The notes beneath the pieces were generated by a model that saw nothing but the letters and a program-made list of their open reading frames with translations, searched no databases and had not been told where the DNA came from. DNA of 64,000 nucleotides from contig JAOUIL010000003.1 of the NCBI GenBank assembly GCA_029883975.1, positions 1 to 64,000 on the forward strand, in the 5' to 3' direction. This DNA is from Betaproteobacteria bacterium. GTDB taxonomy: Bacteria; Pseudomonadota; Gammaproteobacteria; Burkholderiales; SG8-39. Shown here piece by piece: positions 42,783 to 50,025 of this stretch (position 1 is the stretch's first letter; every line of letters begins with the position of its first letter). A program made the position numbers and the translations under genes.

Positions 42783-42874
42783 CCAAGCAGGTGACACTGG
42801 CGGGCATCGGCCATGCGCCGACCCTGTTGCACGACGACCAGATCGCGATCGTGCGCGAGTTCCTGGTTTCGTAG
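42783..42874 (+). pseudogene. Duplicated 3' fragment of the alpha/beta hydrolase gene
   Basis: The translation TKQVTLAGIGHAPTLLHDDQIAIVREFLVS matches the hydrolase C-terminus (AKLVELPGIGHAPTLLHDDQIAIVREFLFS). A 29-base run beginning GCGCCGACCCTGTTGCACGA is identical at 41653-41681. It has no start codon and follows the TIR stop by 20 bases. Similarity continues for about 85 bases past the stop. Confidence 0.85.
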
Positions 42875-42969
42875 GCATGCCGCGGTAGTTCCTGACATCC
42901 GCCTGTCGCTGGCATGGGATTGACCGCTTGCGACCTTAGGCGGACATTCATGCCGTGGACAGGCGCCCA

Positions 42970-43776
42970 ATGCGAGGTGCGATTGTCTGGGCATGCGCAG
43001 CCGGCCTGCTGACGGTCGCCGGTTGCGCCTCTCGTCCAGCAGAGCCGCCAAAGCCGATCAATCTCTTGGCCGTGCTGCCTGCCTGGGCGCCCGTCACCGA
43101 TTCCAACCTCGGCTTCGGTTCGTCGGGACCGTCGGTCGTGGTCGTGCCGATCGTCGTGCCGTCCGGGTCGCAAGGAAGCGGGATATCGACCGGCGGCGCC
43201 GTAGCGGCAGGCGTCATTACTTCCGCAGTCATCTATGGCATGCAGGAAAGCAAGCGCAAGGGGCGCGAAGCGCTCGCCGAGGCGCTGTCGCATATCCACT
43301 TCGATGCGGCCGCGGAAGTCGACTCCAGGCTCATACCCGCACTGGAGCAGCGCCAGGTTCGTCTGGTCCGCATCACCGATCCCAACATCATCTGGGGTGT
43401 GCGCAACGGGAGATTCGACGGCCTGCCCGAGGGCGTCGACGCCATCCTCGACGTGCGCATTACCGAGTCCGGCTACTACTCTTCCACGCGGGCCGGCGGC
43501 TACTCGCCGATGCTCCTGATCACGGCGAACCTGCTTCCGCCGGTGGCCAAAGCCGAGAGCCTGGATGAATTCAGCTACTACGCGGACTTTCGGGACGGCG
43601 GCAAGGACAGGCGATGGATCACGACGCCCACGTCCATGACTTTCGCTACCGTCGAGCTGCTCAAGGCAGGTGCAGGCGACGCGCGCGCGGGCCTCTCCAC
43701 GGTGGTGGACCAGATGGTGGCGCTGATGGTCGAGGACCTGCAGCGCCATGCGCGCGGAGAGCTTCGGGTCGACTGA
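42970..43776 (+). CDS. Hypothetical lipoprotein
   Basis: 268 residues from MRGAIVWACAAGLLTVAGC, a lipoprotein signal with lipobox LTVAGC. GTG at 42955 is also in frame. The mature part has a glycine-rich segment (GSQGSGISTGGAVAAGVITSAVIYG) then a domain with VDAILDVRITESGYYSS and FSYYADFRDGGKDRRWI, which resembles lipoproteins whose products oligomerise at the outer membrane. No family is named with confidence. Confidence 0.65.
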   Translation: MRGAIVWACAAGLLTVAGCASRPAEPPKPINLLAVLPAWAPVTDSNLGFGSSGPSVVVVPIVVPSGSQGSGISTGGAVAAGVITSAVIYGMQESKRKGREALAEALSHIHFDAAAEVDSRLIPALEQRQVRLVRITDPNIIWGVRNGRFDGLPEGVDAILDVRITESGYYSSTRAGGYSPMLLITANLLPPVAKAESLDEFSYYADFRDGGKDRRWITTPTSMTFATVELLKAGAGDARAGLSTVVDQMVALMVEDLQRHARGELRVD

Positions 43777-43792
43777 GCACGCTCGTTCATCG

Positions 43793-44932
43793 TCAGCCGC
43801 GGCGATTCGCCGCGTCCCAGTGCTTCTCGAGATTCGCGATCAGCGCAGGGCTGAAATGGCACACGGCCTGCTCGCGCGCGTACACCGCCATGTAGCGCCG
43901 GAACTCGTCGAGCGGCTCCTCGCCCGAGCGCAGCGCGCGCCTGTTCCCGGCGGCGCTCACCACGCCGGAGTCCGTGAGATTGGAGATGGTGCGCGCGATC
44001 GCCGCGTCCATCCCGCCCACTGGCACGATCTCGTCGCAGATCATGCGCCCTTCGGGCGAGTCGCAGTCCAGCCGGCGGCCGGCGAGGATCGCCTGGCGCG
44101 CGATGCGCGGGCCGACGAAGCGCGGCAGCCGCAGGTTCGCCGCGCCCGGGATGATGCCTTCCTTCCTCGCCGGCAACGTCATGTAGGCATCCTGCGCGGC
44201 GAGCACGTAGTCCATGGTCAGCAGGATCTGGCAGTGCCCGCCGATGGCGAAGCTCTCCACCGCCGCCACCCAGGGCTTCTCGATGCTGTCCTCCTCGGGA
44301 TGCACGCCGGGCCGCGCGAGCCCGCGGTACAGCTTGTTGACCAGGCCGAGGTCGCGGATCAGGTACCAGAGGTAGCGGATCTTCCCCTGGTAAAGGTGCG
44401 TGAGATTGATGCCGGCGCCGAACACGCGCTTGCCCGCGTGCTTGGTGTGCGTGACCGTGTCGCCGCGCAGCAGGCAGAGCTCGCTTTGCCGATCGAGCAG
44501 CGCCACGTCGACCGCGATCTCCAGCCCGTCGAGGGTCGTCTCGTCCTCGGCATTGAGGAAGCGCGGGTTGCGCATGGTGACGACCACCGCCTTTCCCTCG
44601 CGGTGCACGCACGCCCCGGCGAGCTCGAGCGTGCCCTGCGCCTCGAATTCCTCCAGGTGCCGCGCCGAATCGGCTCGCGGCAGCAGCATGCAGTGCACGA
44701 GATGCGTGCCGCACCGAGGATCGGCGAGCACGGCGCCCAGGAAGCGCCCGTAGGCCTTCTCCAGGCCCTTCTTGTCGCGCTGCATCAACGGCGCCTCGGC
44801 CGCCAGCCCGGCGGCGCCGGGCAGCAGACCGGGCCAGCGCGCGCCGGCCCGCCGGCACAGCTCGTCCACGCGCACCGGCTGCGACAGCCCGCCGGTGAGC
44901 GCGTCGTAGGCGGCAAGCGCGTCGCGCGACAT
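43793..44932 (-). CDS. DpgC-like crotonase-fold dioxygenase
   Basis: 379 residues. RVFGAGINLTHLYQGKI, KPWVAAVESFAIGGHCQILLTMDYVLAA and LPARKEGIIPGAANLRLPRFVG closely follow DpgC, the cofactor-free (3,5-dihydroxyphenyl)acetyl-CoA 1,2-dioxygenase of glycopeptide-antibiotic producers, which has an N-terminal helical extension as here. No other dpg genes are present, so the substrate is probably another aryl-acyl-CoA. It diverges from marR-emrAB, which suggests a shared regulator. Confidence 0.78.
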   Translation of the reverse strand: MSRDALAAYDALTGGLSQPVRVDELCRRAGARWPGLLPGAAGLAAEAPLMQRDKKGLEKAYGRFLGAVLADPRCGTHLVHCMLLPRADSARHLEEFEAQGTLELAGACVHREGKAVVVTMRNPRFLNAEDETTLDGLEIAVDVALLDRQSELCLLRGDTVTHTKHAGKRVFGAGINLTHLYQGKIRYLWYLIRDLGLVNKLYRGLARPGVHPEEDSIEKPWVAAVESFAIGGHCQILLTMDYVLAAQDAYMTLPARKEGIIPGAANLRLPRFVGPRIARQAILAGRRLDCDSPEGRMICDEIVPVGGMDAAIARTISNLTDSGVVSAAGNRRALRSGEEPLDEFRRYMAVYAREQAVCHFSPALIANLEKHWDAANRRG

Positions 44933-44975
44933 GGGCCGCCAGTCTACCGCGAAGGCCGCGCCGTCTGGACATTCG

Positions 44976-45007
44976 CTGCCGAGGCAGGTAGTTTGCTGCC
45001 TGGGCAG
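44976..45007. promoter_or_regulatory. Twin palindromic operators for MarR regulator
   Basis: CTGCCGAGGCAG (44976-44987) and CTGCCTGGGCAG (44996-45007) are two 12-base CTGCCnnGGCAG palindromes with centres 20 bases apart, two helical turns. The second is extended by TTG/TCAA on its sides. They fill the divergent gap between the DpgC-like gene and marR, so a MarR dimer pair on one face of the DNA could control both. Confidence 0.6.
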
Positions 45008-45023
45008 TCAACTGGGGGTGGGC

Positions 45024-45467
45024 GTGGGCCTGTACCGGGCCGAGACCTATCGCGTCGAGGACAGCGTCGGCTGGCTGGTGACGCGCCTGCGCTCGTCGAT
45101 CTTCGCCGCGGTGGACCGCGAGCTCGCCGGCTCGGGTATCTCGGCGGCGCAGGCCGGCATCCTGCTCTACCTCGCCCATGGGCGCGGCGACCGCGTGGCC
45201 GACATCGCGCGCGACTACAGCTACGACACCGGCGCGGCCACGCGCATGGTCGCGCGCCTCGCCGCCAAGCGGCTGCTGCGCCGCGTGCCCGACGCCGAGG
45301 ACGGCCGCGTCGTGCGCCTGGAGCTCACCGCGGGCGGCCGCAAGCTCGCCGCCGAGCTGCCGGCCGTGGCCGCCAAGGTGCTCAACCAGCACCTGCGCGG
45401 CTTCACGCACGCCGAGCTCGGCCAGTTGAAGGGGCTGCTGCAACGCATGCTCGACAACCATGGCTAG
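45024..45467 (+). CDS. MarR-family transcriptional regulator
   Basis: 147 residues from a GTG following GGGGTGG. The winged helix is SAAQAGILLYLAHGRGDRVADIARDYSYDTGAATRMVARLAAKRLLRRVPDAEDGRVVRLELT, with the DxRxxxLxLT-type wing. It probably represses itself, emrAB and perhaps the divergent DpgC-like gene, released by a phenolic ligand. Other GTG starts at 45018 and an ORF-track start at 44931 are less likely. Confidence 0.85.
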   Translation: MGLYRAETYRVEDSVGWLVTRLRSSIFAAVDRELAGSGISAAQAGILLYLAHGRGDRVADIARDYSYDTGAATRMVARLAAKRLLRRVPDAEDGRVVRLELTAGGRKLAAELPAVAAKVLNQHLRGFTHAELGQLKGLLQRMLDNHG

Positions 45468-46581
45468 CCGGCGCCACGCGCTCACCGGCATGCTGCTCGT
45501 GGTGGCGGCCGCGGCCGGCGGCTGGGCCGCCTGGTGGCAGCTTTCGGGGCGCTATTACCAGAGCACCGAGAACGCCTACGCGGCGGGCAACCTCGTCGAG
45601 GTGACGCCGCAGGTGGCGGGCACCGTGATCGCCATCGGCGCCGACAACATGCAGCGCGTCGAGGTGGGGCAGATGCTGGTGCGGCTGGATCGCGCCGATG
45701 CCGAAGTGGCGCTCGCCCAGGCCGAGGCGACGCTGGCGCGCGCGGTGCGCGAGGCGCGCACGCTGTACGGCAACAACCTCGCGCTGGAGGCGAACGTGCG
45801 CGTGCGCGAGGCCGAGCTGCAGCGCGCCGAGGAGTTCCTCGCGCGCCGCGAGCCGCTCGCCCGCCAGGGGGTGGTGTCGCGCGAGGAGTGGGATACGGCG
45901 CTGACCGCGGCGGCCGCCGCGCGCGCCTCGCTCACCGCCGCGCGCGAGAACCTTGCCACCAATCGCGTGTTCACCGACAAGGTCAAGCTCGAGGAGCAGC
46001 CCTCGGTGCTGCTCGCCGCGGCGCGCGTGCGCGAGGCCTGGCTCGCGCTGCAGCGCACCGAGATCCCGGCGCCCGTGTCGGGCACCGTGGCGCGGCGCTC
46101 GGTGCAGGTCGGGCAGCGCGTCGCGCCGGGCGCGCGCCTGATGGCCGTGGTGCCGCTCGGCGACGTCTGGGTGGACGCGAACTTCAAGGAGGCGCAGCTG
46201 CGCGACATGCGCGTCGGTCAGCCGGCGCGCGTTACCGCCGACCTGTACGGCGGCACGGTCGAGTATCGCGGGCGCGTGGCGGGGCTGGCCGCGGGCACGG
46301 GCGGCGCTTTCGCGCTGCTGCCGCCGCAGAACGCCACCGGCAACTGGATCAAGGTGGTGCAGCGCGTGCCGGTGAGGATCGAGCTGGACGCGGCGCAGCT
46401 GCTGGAGCACCCGCTGCGCGTCGGTCTGTCGATGACCGTCGAGGTCGAGACGCGCGACACGAGCGGCACGCAGCTCGCGGCGCTGGCGGGCAGCGCGCCG
46501 GCATTCGCCACCGAGGCGCTCACCGTGCCGGCGGCGGAGGCGGACGCGCGCGTGCGCGCCATCATCGCTGCGCACCGGTGA
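45460..46581 (+). CDS. emrA: EmrA-like membrane fusion protein
   Basis: 373 residues. One N-terminal helix (ALTGMLLVVAAAAGGWAAWWQL), then biotinyl-lipoyl-like NLVEVTPQVAGTVIAIGADNMQRVEVGQMLVRLD, a coiled-coil and the HlyD-type GDVWVDANFKEAQLRDMRVGQPARV. It joins the inner-membrane pump EmrB to an outer-membrane channel. It overlaps marR by eight bases. Confidence 0.9.
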   Translation: MASRRHALTGMLLVVAAAAGGWAAWWQLSGRYYQSTENAYAAGNLVEVTPQVAGTVIAIGADNMQRVEVGQMLVRLDRADAEVALAQAEATLARAVREARTLYGNNLALEANVRVREAELQRAEEFLARREPLARQGVVSREEWDTALTAAAAARASLTAARENLATNRVFTDKVKLEEQPSVLLAAARVREAWLALQRTEIPAPVSGTVARRSVQVGQRVAPGARLMAVVPLGDVWVDANFKEAQLRDMRVGQPARVTADLYGGTVEYRGRVAGLAAGTGGAFALLPPQNATGNWIKVVQRVPVRIELDAAQLLEHPLRVGLSMTVEVETRDTSGTQLAALAGSAPAFATEALTVPAAEADARVRAIIAAHR

Positions 46582-48164
46582 GCTCCACGGCGCGCGCCGT
46601 CGTACCGGGGTCGCCCGCCGCCGGGCCGGCGCCGCTCGCCGGCGCCGAGCGCCTGGTCGGCGCGTTCATGATCGCCGTGGCCACCTTCATGGTGGTGCTG
46701 GACATCACCATCGCCAACGTCTCGGTGGCCACCATCTCCGGCGACCTGGGCGTGAGCGCCACGCAGGGCACCTGGATCGTCACTTCCTATGCCGCGGCGC
46801 AGGCCATCGCCATGCCGCTCACCGGCTGGCTGACGCGGCGCTTCGGCCAGGTGCGCCTCATCGTCTGGTCGGTGCTGCTGTTCACCGCCACCTCGCTGCT
46901 TTGCGGGCTCGCCGAGAGCCTCGAGACGCTGGTCGTGTTCCGCGTGGCGCAGGGCCTGGTGGCCGGGCCGATGGTGCCCGTGTCGCAGTCGCTGCTGCTC
47001 GCCACCTTCGGCCCGGGGGGCGCGGGCCTGGCGCTGTCGGTCTGGTCGATGACGGCGACGCTCGCGCCGATCAGCGGGCCGATCATCGGCGGCTGGATCA
47101 CCGAGGAGATCGCCTGGCCGTGGATCTTCTACATCAACGTGCCGGTGGGCGTGCTGTGCGCCAGCCTGATCTGGCTCATCTACCGCGAGCGCGAGACGCC
47201 GCGGCAGCGCGTGCCGGTGGACGTGGTGGGGCTCGCGCTGCTCGCCGTGTGGGTCGGCGCGCTGCAGATCCTGCTCGACAAGGGCAAGGAGCTCGACTGG
47301 TTCGCCTCGCCGGTGATCGTCGCGCTCGCCTGCGTCAGCGTCGCGGGCTTCGCCTTCTTCCTGGTGTGGGAGCTGCTCGACAACCCGCACCCGATCGTCG
47401 ACCTGCAGCTGCTGCGCGACCGCGACTTCTGGACCGGCACCACGGCGCTCTCGGTCGGCTATGCGGTGTTCTTCGGCGCCATCGTCGTGCTGCCGCTGTG
47501 GCTGCAGCAGTACATGGGCTACCCGCAGATCTGGGCCGGGCTGATGATGATGCCCTTCGGCCTGCTCGCCCTGGTGCTCGCGCCGATCGTCGGGCGCACG
47601 CTGCACGTGATCGATCCGCGCCTGATGGCGAGCGCGGGCTTCCTCGTCTTCGCGCTGGTGTCCTTCATGCGCTCCGAGTTCAACCTCGAGGCCGACTGGA
47701 TGACCATCGCGCTGCCGATGTTCATCCAGGGCGCGGCCAACGTGATGTTCTTCCTGCCGCTCACCGGCCTCGCGCTGCGCGGCATGACGCCGGAGAAGAT
47801 GCCGGGCGCCACCGGGCTGCAGAACTTCCTGCGCTACATGGGCGGCGCGGTCGGCGCCTCGCTCGCCATCACGCTGTGGGACGACCGCGCCAAGCTGCAC
47901 CGCGCGCAGCTCGCCGAGCACCTGGTGGGCGGCGAGCCGCAGACCGAGGCCGCGCTCGAGGCGCTGCGCGCGCAGGGCCTGTCGCCGGTCCAGGCGCTGG
48001 CGCAGCTCGACCAGACGCTGGATGCGCAGGCGCGCATGCTTTCCACCGTCGATCTGTTCTGGCTGTCGGGCGTGCTGTTCGTCGCCCTCACGGTGCTGGT
48101 GTGGCTCGCGAACGCGCCAGGCCCGGCTGCTAGGATGCAGCCTCGAACCGGGAGCCACGAATGA
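46578..48164 (+). CDS. emrB: EmrB-like MFS multidrug efflux transporter (DHA2 family)
   Basis: 528 residues with 14 predicted helices. MVVLDITIANVSVATISGDLGVSATQGTWIVTSYAAAQAIAMPLTGWLTRRFG is the DHA2/EmrB opening. The GTG start overlaps the emrA stop (GTGA). With EmrA it exports hydrophobic acids or phenolics; an outer-membrane partner is not in the window. Confidence 0.92.
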   Translation: MSSTARAVVPGSPAAGPAPLAGAERLVGAFMIAVATFMVVLDITIANVSVATISGDLGVSATQGTWIVTSYAAAQAIAMPLTGWLTRRFGQVRLIVWSVLLFTATSLLCGLAESLETLVVFRVAQGLVAGPMVPVSQSLLLATFGPGGAGLALSVWSMTATLAPISGPIIGGWITEEIAWPWIFYINVPVGVLCASLIWLIYRERETPRQRVPVDVVGLALLAVWVGALQILLDKGKELDWFASPVIVALACVSVAGFAFFLVWELLDNPHPIVDLQLLRDRDFWTGTTALSVGYAVFFGAIVVLPLWLQQYMGYPQIWAGLMMMPFGLLALVLAPIVGRTLHVIDPRLMASAGFLVFALVSFMRSEFNLEADWMTIALPMFIQGAANVMFFLPLTGLALRGMTPEKMPGATGLQNFLRYMGGAVGASLAITLWDDRAKLHRAQLAEHLVGGEPQTEAALEALRAQGLSPVQALAQLDQTLDAQARMLSTVDLFWLSGVLFVALTVLVWLANAPGPAARMQPRTGSHE

Positions 48165-48802
48165 AGGACTTCACCCCCACCCCCCGCACGAGGATCAAGC
48201 GCCTGCCCAAGCGCGCGCGCTACGACCGCGACACCGTGTATTCGATTCTGGATGCCGGCTTCGTCTGCCACCTCGGCTACGTGATCGACAAGCATCCCTT
48301 TGTGACGCCCACGGCCTACTGGCGCGAGGGGGATGCCGTGTACTGGCACGGTTCGTCGAAGAGCCGCATGCTGCTCGCGCTGGAGAAGAACCCGAACGTG
48401 TGCCTGACGGTGACGCACTTCGACGGCCTGGTGGTGGCGCGCTCGGGCTTCCACATGTCGGTCAACTACCGCTCGGCAATGATCTTCGGCAAGCCGTACA
48501 AGGTGAGCGATCCCGAAGAGAAGCTCGCGAAGATGGAGAAGTTCGTCGAGCGGCTCTATCCCGGGCACTGGAACAACCTGCGGCCCGTGCACAAGCAGGA
48601 GCTGAAGGCGATGAGCGTGTTCGGCCTGCACCTCGAGGAAGCGGTGGCCAAGGTGCGCACCGGCGGCCCGATCGACGAGCCGGAGGACTACCGGCTGCCC
48701 ATCTGGGCGGGCGTGGTGCCGGTGCAGCAGGTGCTGGGCGCGCCACAGGATGACGGGCGGCTCGCGCCCGGCACTTCCGCCGCGCCGAAGGTGACGCTCT
48801 AG
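48161..48802 (+). CDS. Pyridoxamine 5'-phosphate oxidase-like flavoprotein
   Basis: 213 residues. RYDRDTVYSILDAGFVCHLGYVIDKHPFVTPTAYWREGDAVYWHGSSKSRMLLALE is the pyridox_ox_2 split-barrel flavin-binding start. It overlaps emrB by four bases (ATGA), so it belongs to the marR-emrAB operon. Function unknown; a role in modifying the exported compound is possible. Confidence 0.78.
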   Translation: MKDFTPTPRTRIKRLPKRARYDRDTVYSILDAGFVCHLGYVIDKHPFVTPTAYWREGDAVYWHGSSKSRMLLALEKNPNVCLTVTHFDGLVVARSGFHMSVNYRSAMIFGKPYKVSDPEEKLAKMEKFVERLYPGHWNNLRPVHKQELKAMSVFGLHLEEAVAKVRTGGPIDEPEDYRLPIWAGVVPVQQVLGAPQDDGRLAPGTSAAPKVTL

Positions 48803-49254
48803 AGGATTCCGGCGGCGAGGCCGGCGGCCATCGCCGCGCCGAGCTGTTCGCAGGCGGCGAGCTGCTCCGGCTTCAGGTCCTTCACGACGACGATCGGCTC
48901 GCGGATCTTCTTCAGGCGCAACCCGGTGACGATGCGCTCGACGGACGTCACGGCGCCGCTGCCGTCCTGGCCCGCGCCGACGAACAGCGCCCAGGGCCTG
49001 CCCTCGAGCTTGCCTTCGCAGGCGTAGAAGATGCGCTCGAGGAAGTCCTTCATCATCCCCGACATGTAGCCGAAGTTCTCCGGCGTGCCGAGGATCAATC
49101 CGTCGGCGGCGAGCACGTCCTGCGGACCGGCGTCCGCGCAGCGCTTCACGACGACGCGCACGCCCTCCTCGGCGCGCGCGCCGCGCTCCACGGCCTCGGA
49201 CATCTGCGCGGTCTTCACGCCGCCGGTGTGGTAGACGATGAGGAGCGTCTTCAC
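48799..49254 (-). CDS. Flavodoxin-like / NAD(P)H oxidoreductase-type protein
   Basis: 151 residues. TLLIVYHTGGVKTAQMSEAVERGARAEEGV is the FMN phosphate loop of a flavodoxin-like fold, with GTPENFGYMSGMMKDFLERIFYACEGKLEGRPWALFVGAGQDG the isoalloxazine loop. Likely a small flavin reductase. The GTG start overlaps the mtfA stop (GTGA). It is convergent with the PNPOx-like gene. Confidence 0.8.
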   Translation of the reverse strand: MKTLLIVYHTGGVKTAQMSEAVERGARAEEGVRVVVKRCADAGPQDVLAADGLILGTPENFGYMSGMMKDFLERIFYACEGKLEGRPWALFVGAGQDGSGAVTSVERIVTGLRLKKIREPIVVVKDLKPEQLAACEQLGAAMAAGLAAGIL

Positions 49255-50009
49255 GTCGAATTCCTGGTCGCCGGGTCCTGGCGGTAGTACCGCTTCAGCT
49301 GCTCGTAGACGTCGGGATAGCGCCGCCGGGTCTCCGCCCCGTCGGTGAAGAACTTCTCGCTGAGGACGGCGAAGAACTCGCTGGCGTGCTGCGCCGCGTA
49401 CGGATCGAGCCAGGTGTCCCTGCCGCGATCGACGGCGTCGCAGAATCCCTCGTAGGCGATGCGAAACGCCGCCGTCCACGCGCGCCGGTCCATGCCCGAG
49501 TGCAGCGGCGGCAGGCCGTCGGCCGCGCCGTTCGCCATGTCGAGCTTGTGCGCGAACTCGTGGATGACGACGTTCATGTCCGGCGCATGGGCCGCCGCGT
49601 CCCAGGACAGCACCACCGGGCCGCCCTGCCAGGACTCGCCGGCGCGCTCGTCGTCGAACTCGTGCACCACGCCGCCCTCGTCGGTTTCCTTCACGCGCAC
49701 CCTGAACTCTCCGGGATACACCACGATCTCGCTCCATTCGTCGTAGCGATCGAGCCCCAGGTGCAGCACCGGCAGCGCCGCCTGCACGGCGATCGACAGC
49801 CGCATGGCGTCGTCGAGCTGCAGGCCGTGCGCGCCGGAGAACTCCTTCTCCACCAGCAGCAGCAGCGCGAGCGCGCGCAGCCGCTCGAGCTCGTCGCGTC
49901 GCAGGCCGCGCAGGAAGGGCAGCGGCTGCGTCACCGAGCGCCACAGTTCCTCGTCGATGCGGTGGTGCGCCAGCAGGCGCCGCCGCCGCCAGTTCTTCAG
50001 CCAACCCAT
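49251..50009 (-). CDS. mtfA: MtfA-like zinc peptidase
   Basis: 252 residues. VVIHEFAHKLDMANGAADGLPPLHSGM carries the HExxH zinc motif and the MtfA-typical context; HASEFFAVLSEKFFTDG supplies the third ligand glutamate region. In E. coli MtfA binds the glucose repressor Mlc and has aminopeptidase activity. The start MGWLKNWRRRRLLAHHRI at 50009 is preferred; the ORF track runs into relA. It diverges from relA across 16 bases. Confidence 0.9.
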   Translation of the reverse strand: MGWLKNWRRRRLLAHHRIDEELWRSVTQPLPFLRGLRRDELERLRALALLLLVEKEFSGAHGLQLDDAMRLSIAVQAALPVLHLGLDRYDEWSEIVVYPGEFRVRVKETDEGGVVHEFDDERAGESWQGGPVVLSWDAAAHAPDMNVVIHEFAHKLDMANGAADGLPPLHSGMDRRAWTAAFRIAYEGFCDAVDRGRDTWLDPYAAQHASEFFAVLSEKFFTDGAETRRRYPDVYEQLKRYYRQDPATRNST

Positions 50010-50014
50010 CCGAT

Positions 50015-50020
50015 TACAAT
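50015..50020 (+). promoter_or_regulatory. Candidate -10 for relA (leaderless)
   Basis: TACAAT in the 16-base gap between mtfA and relA, five bases before the relA ATG. Transcription from it would begin at or just inside the start codon. No Shine-Dalgarno precedes the ATG. The -35 would lie inside the mtfA coding sequence and is not recognisable. Confidence 0.4.
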
Positions 50021-50025
50021 ACCGC

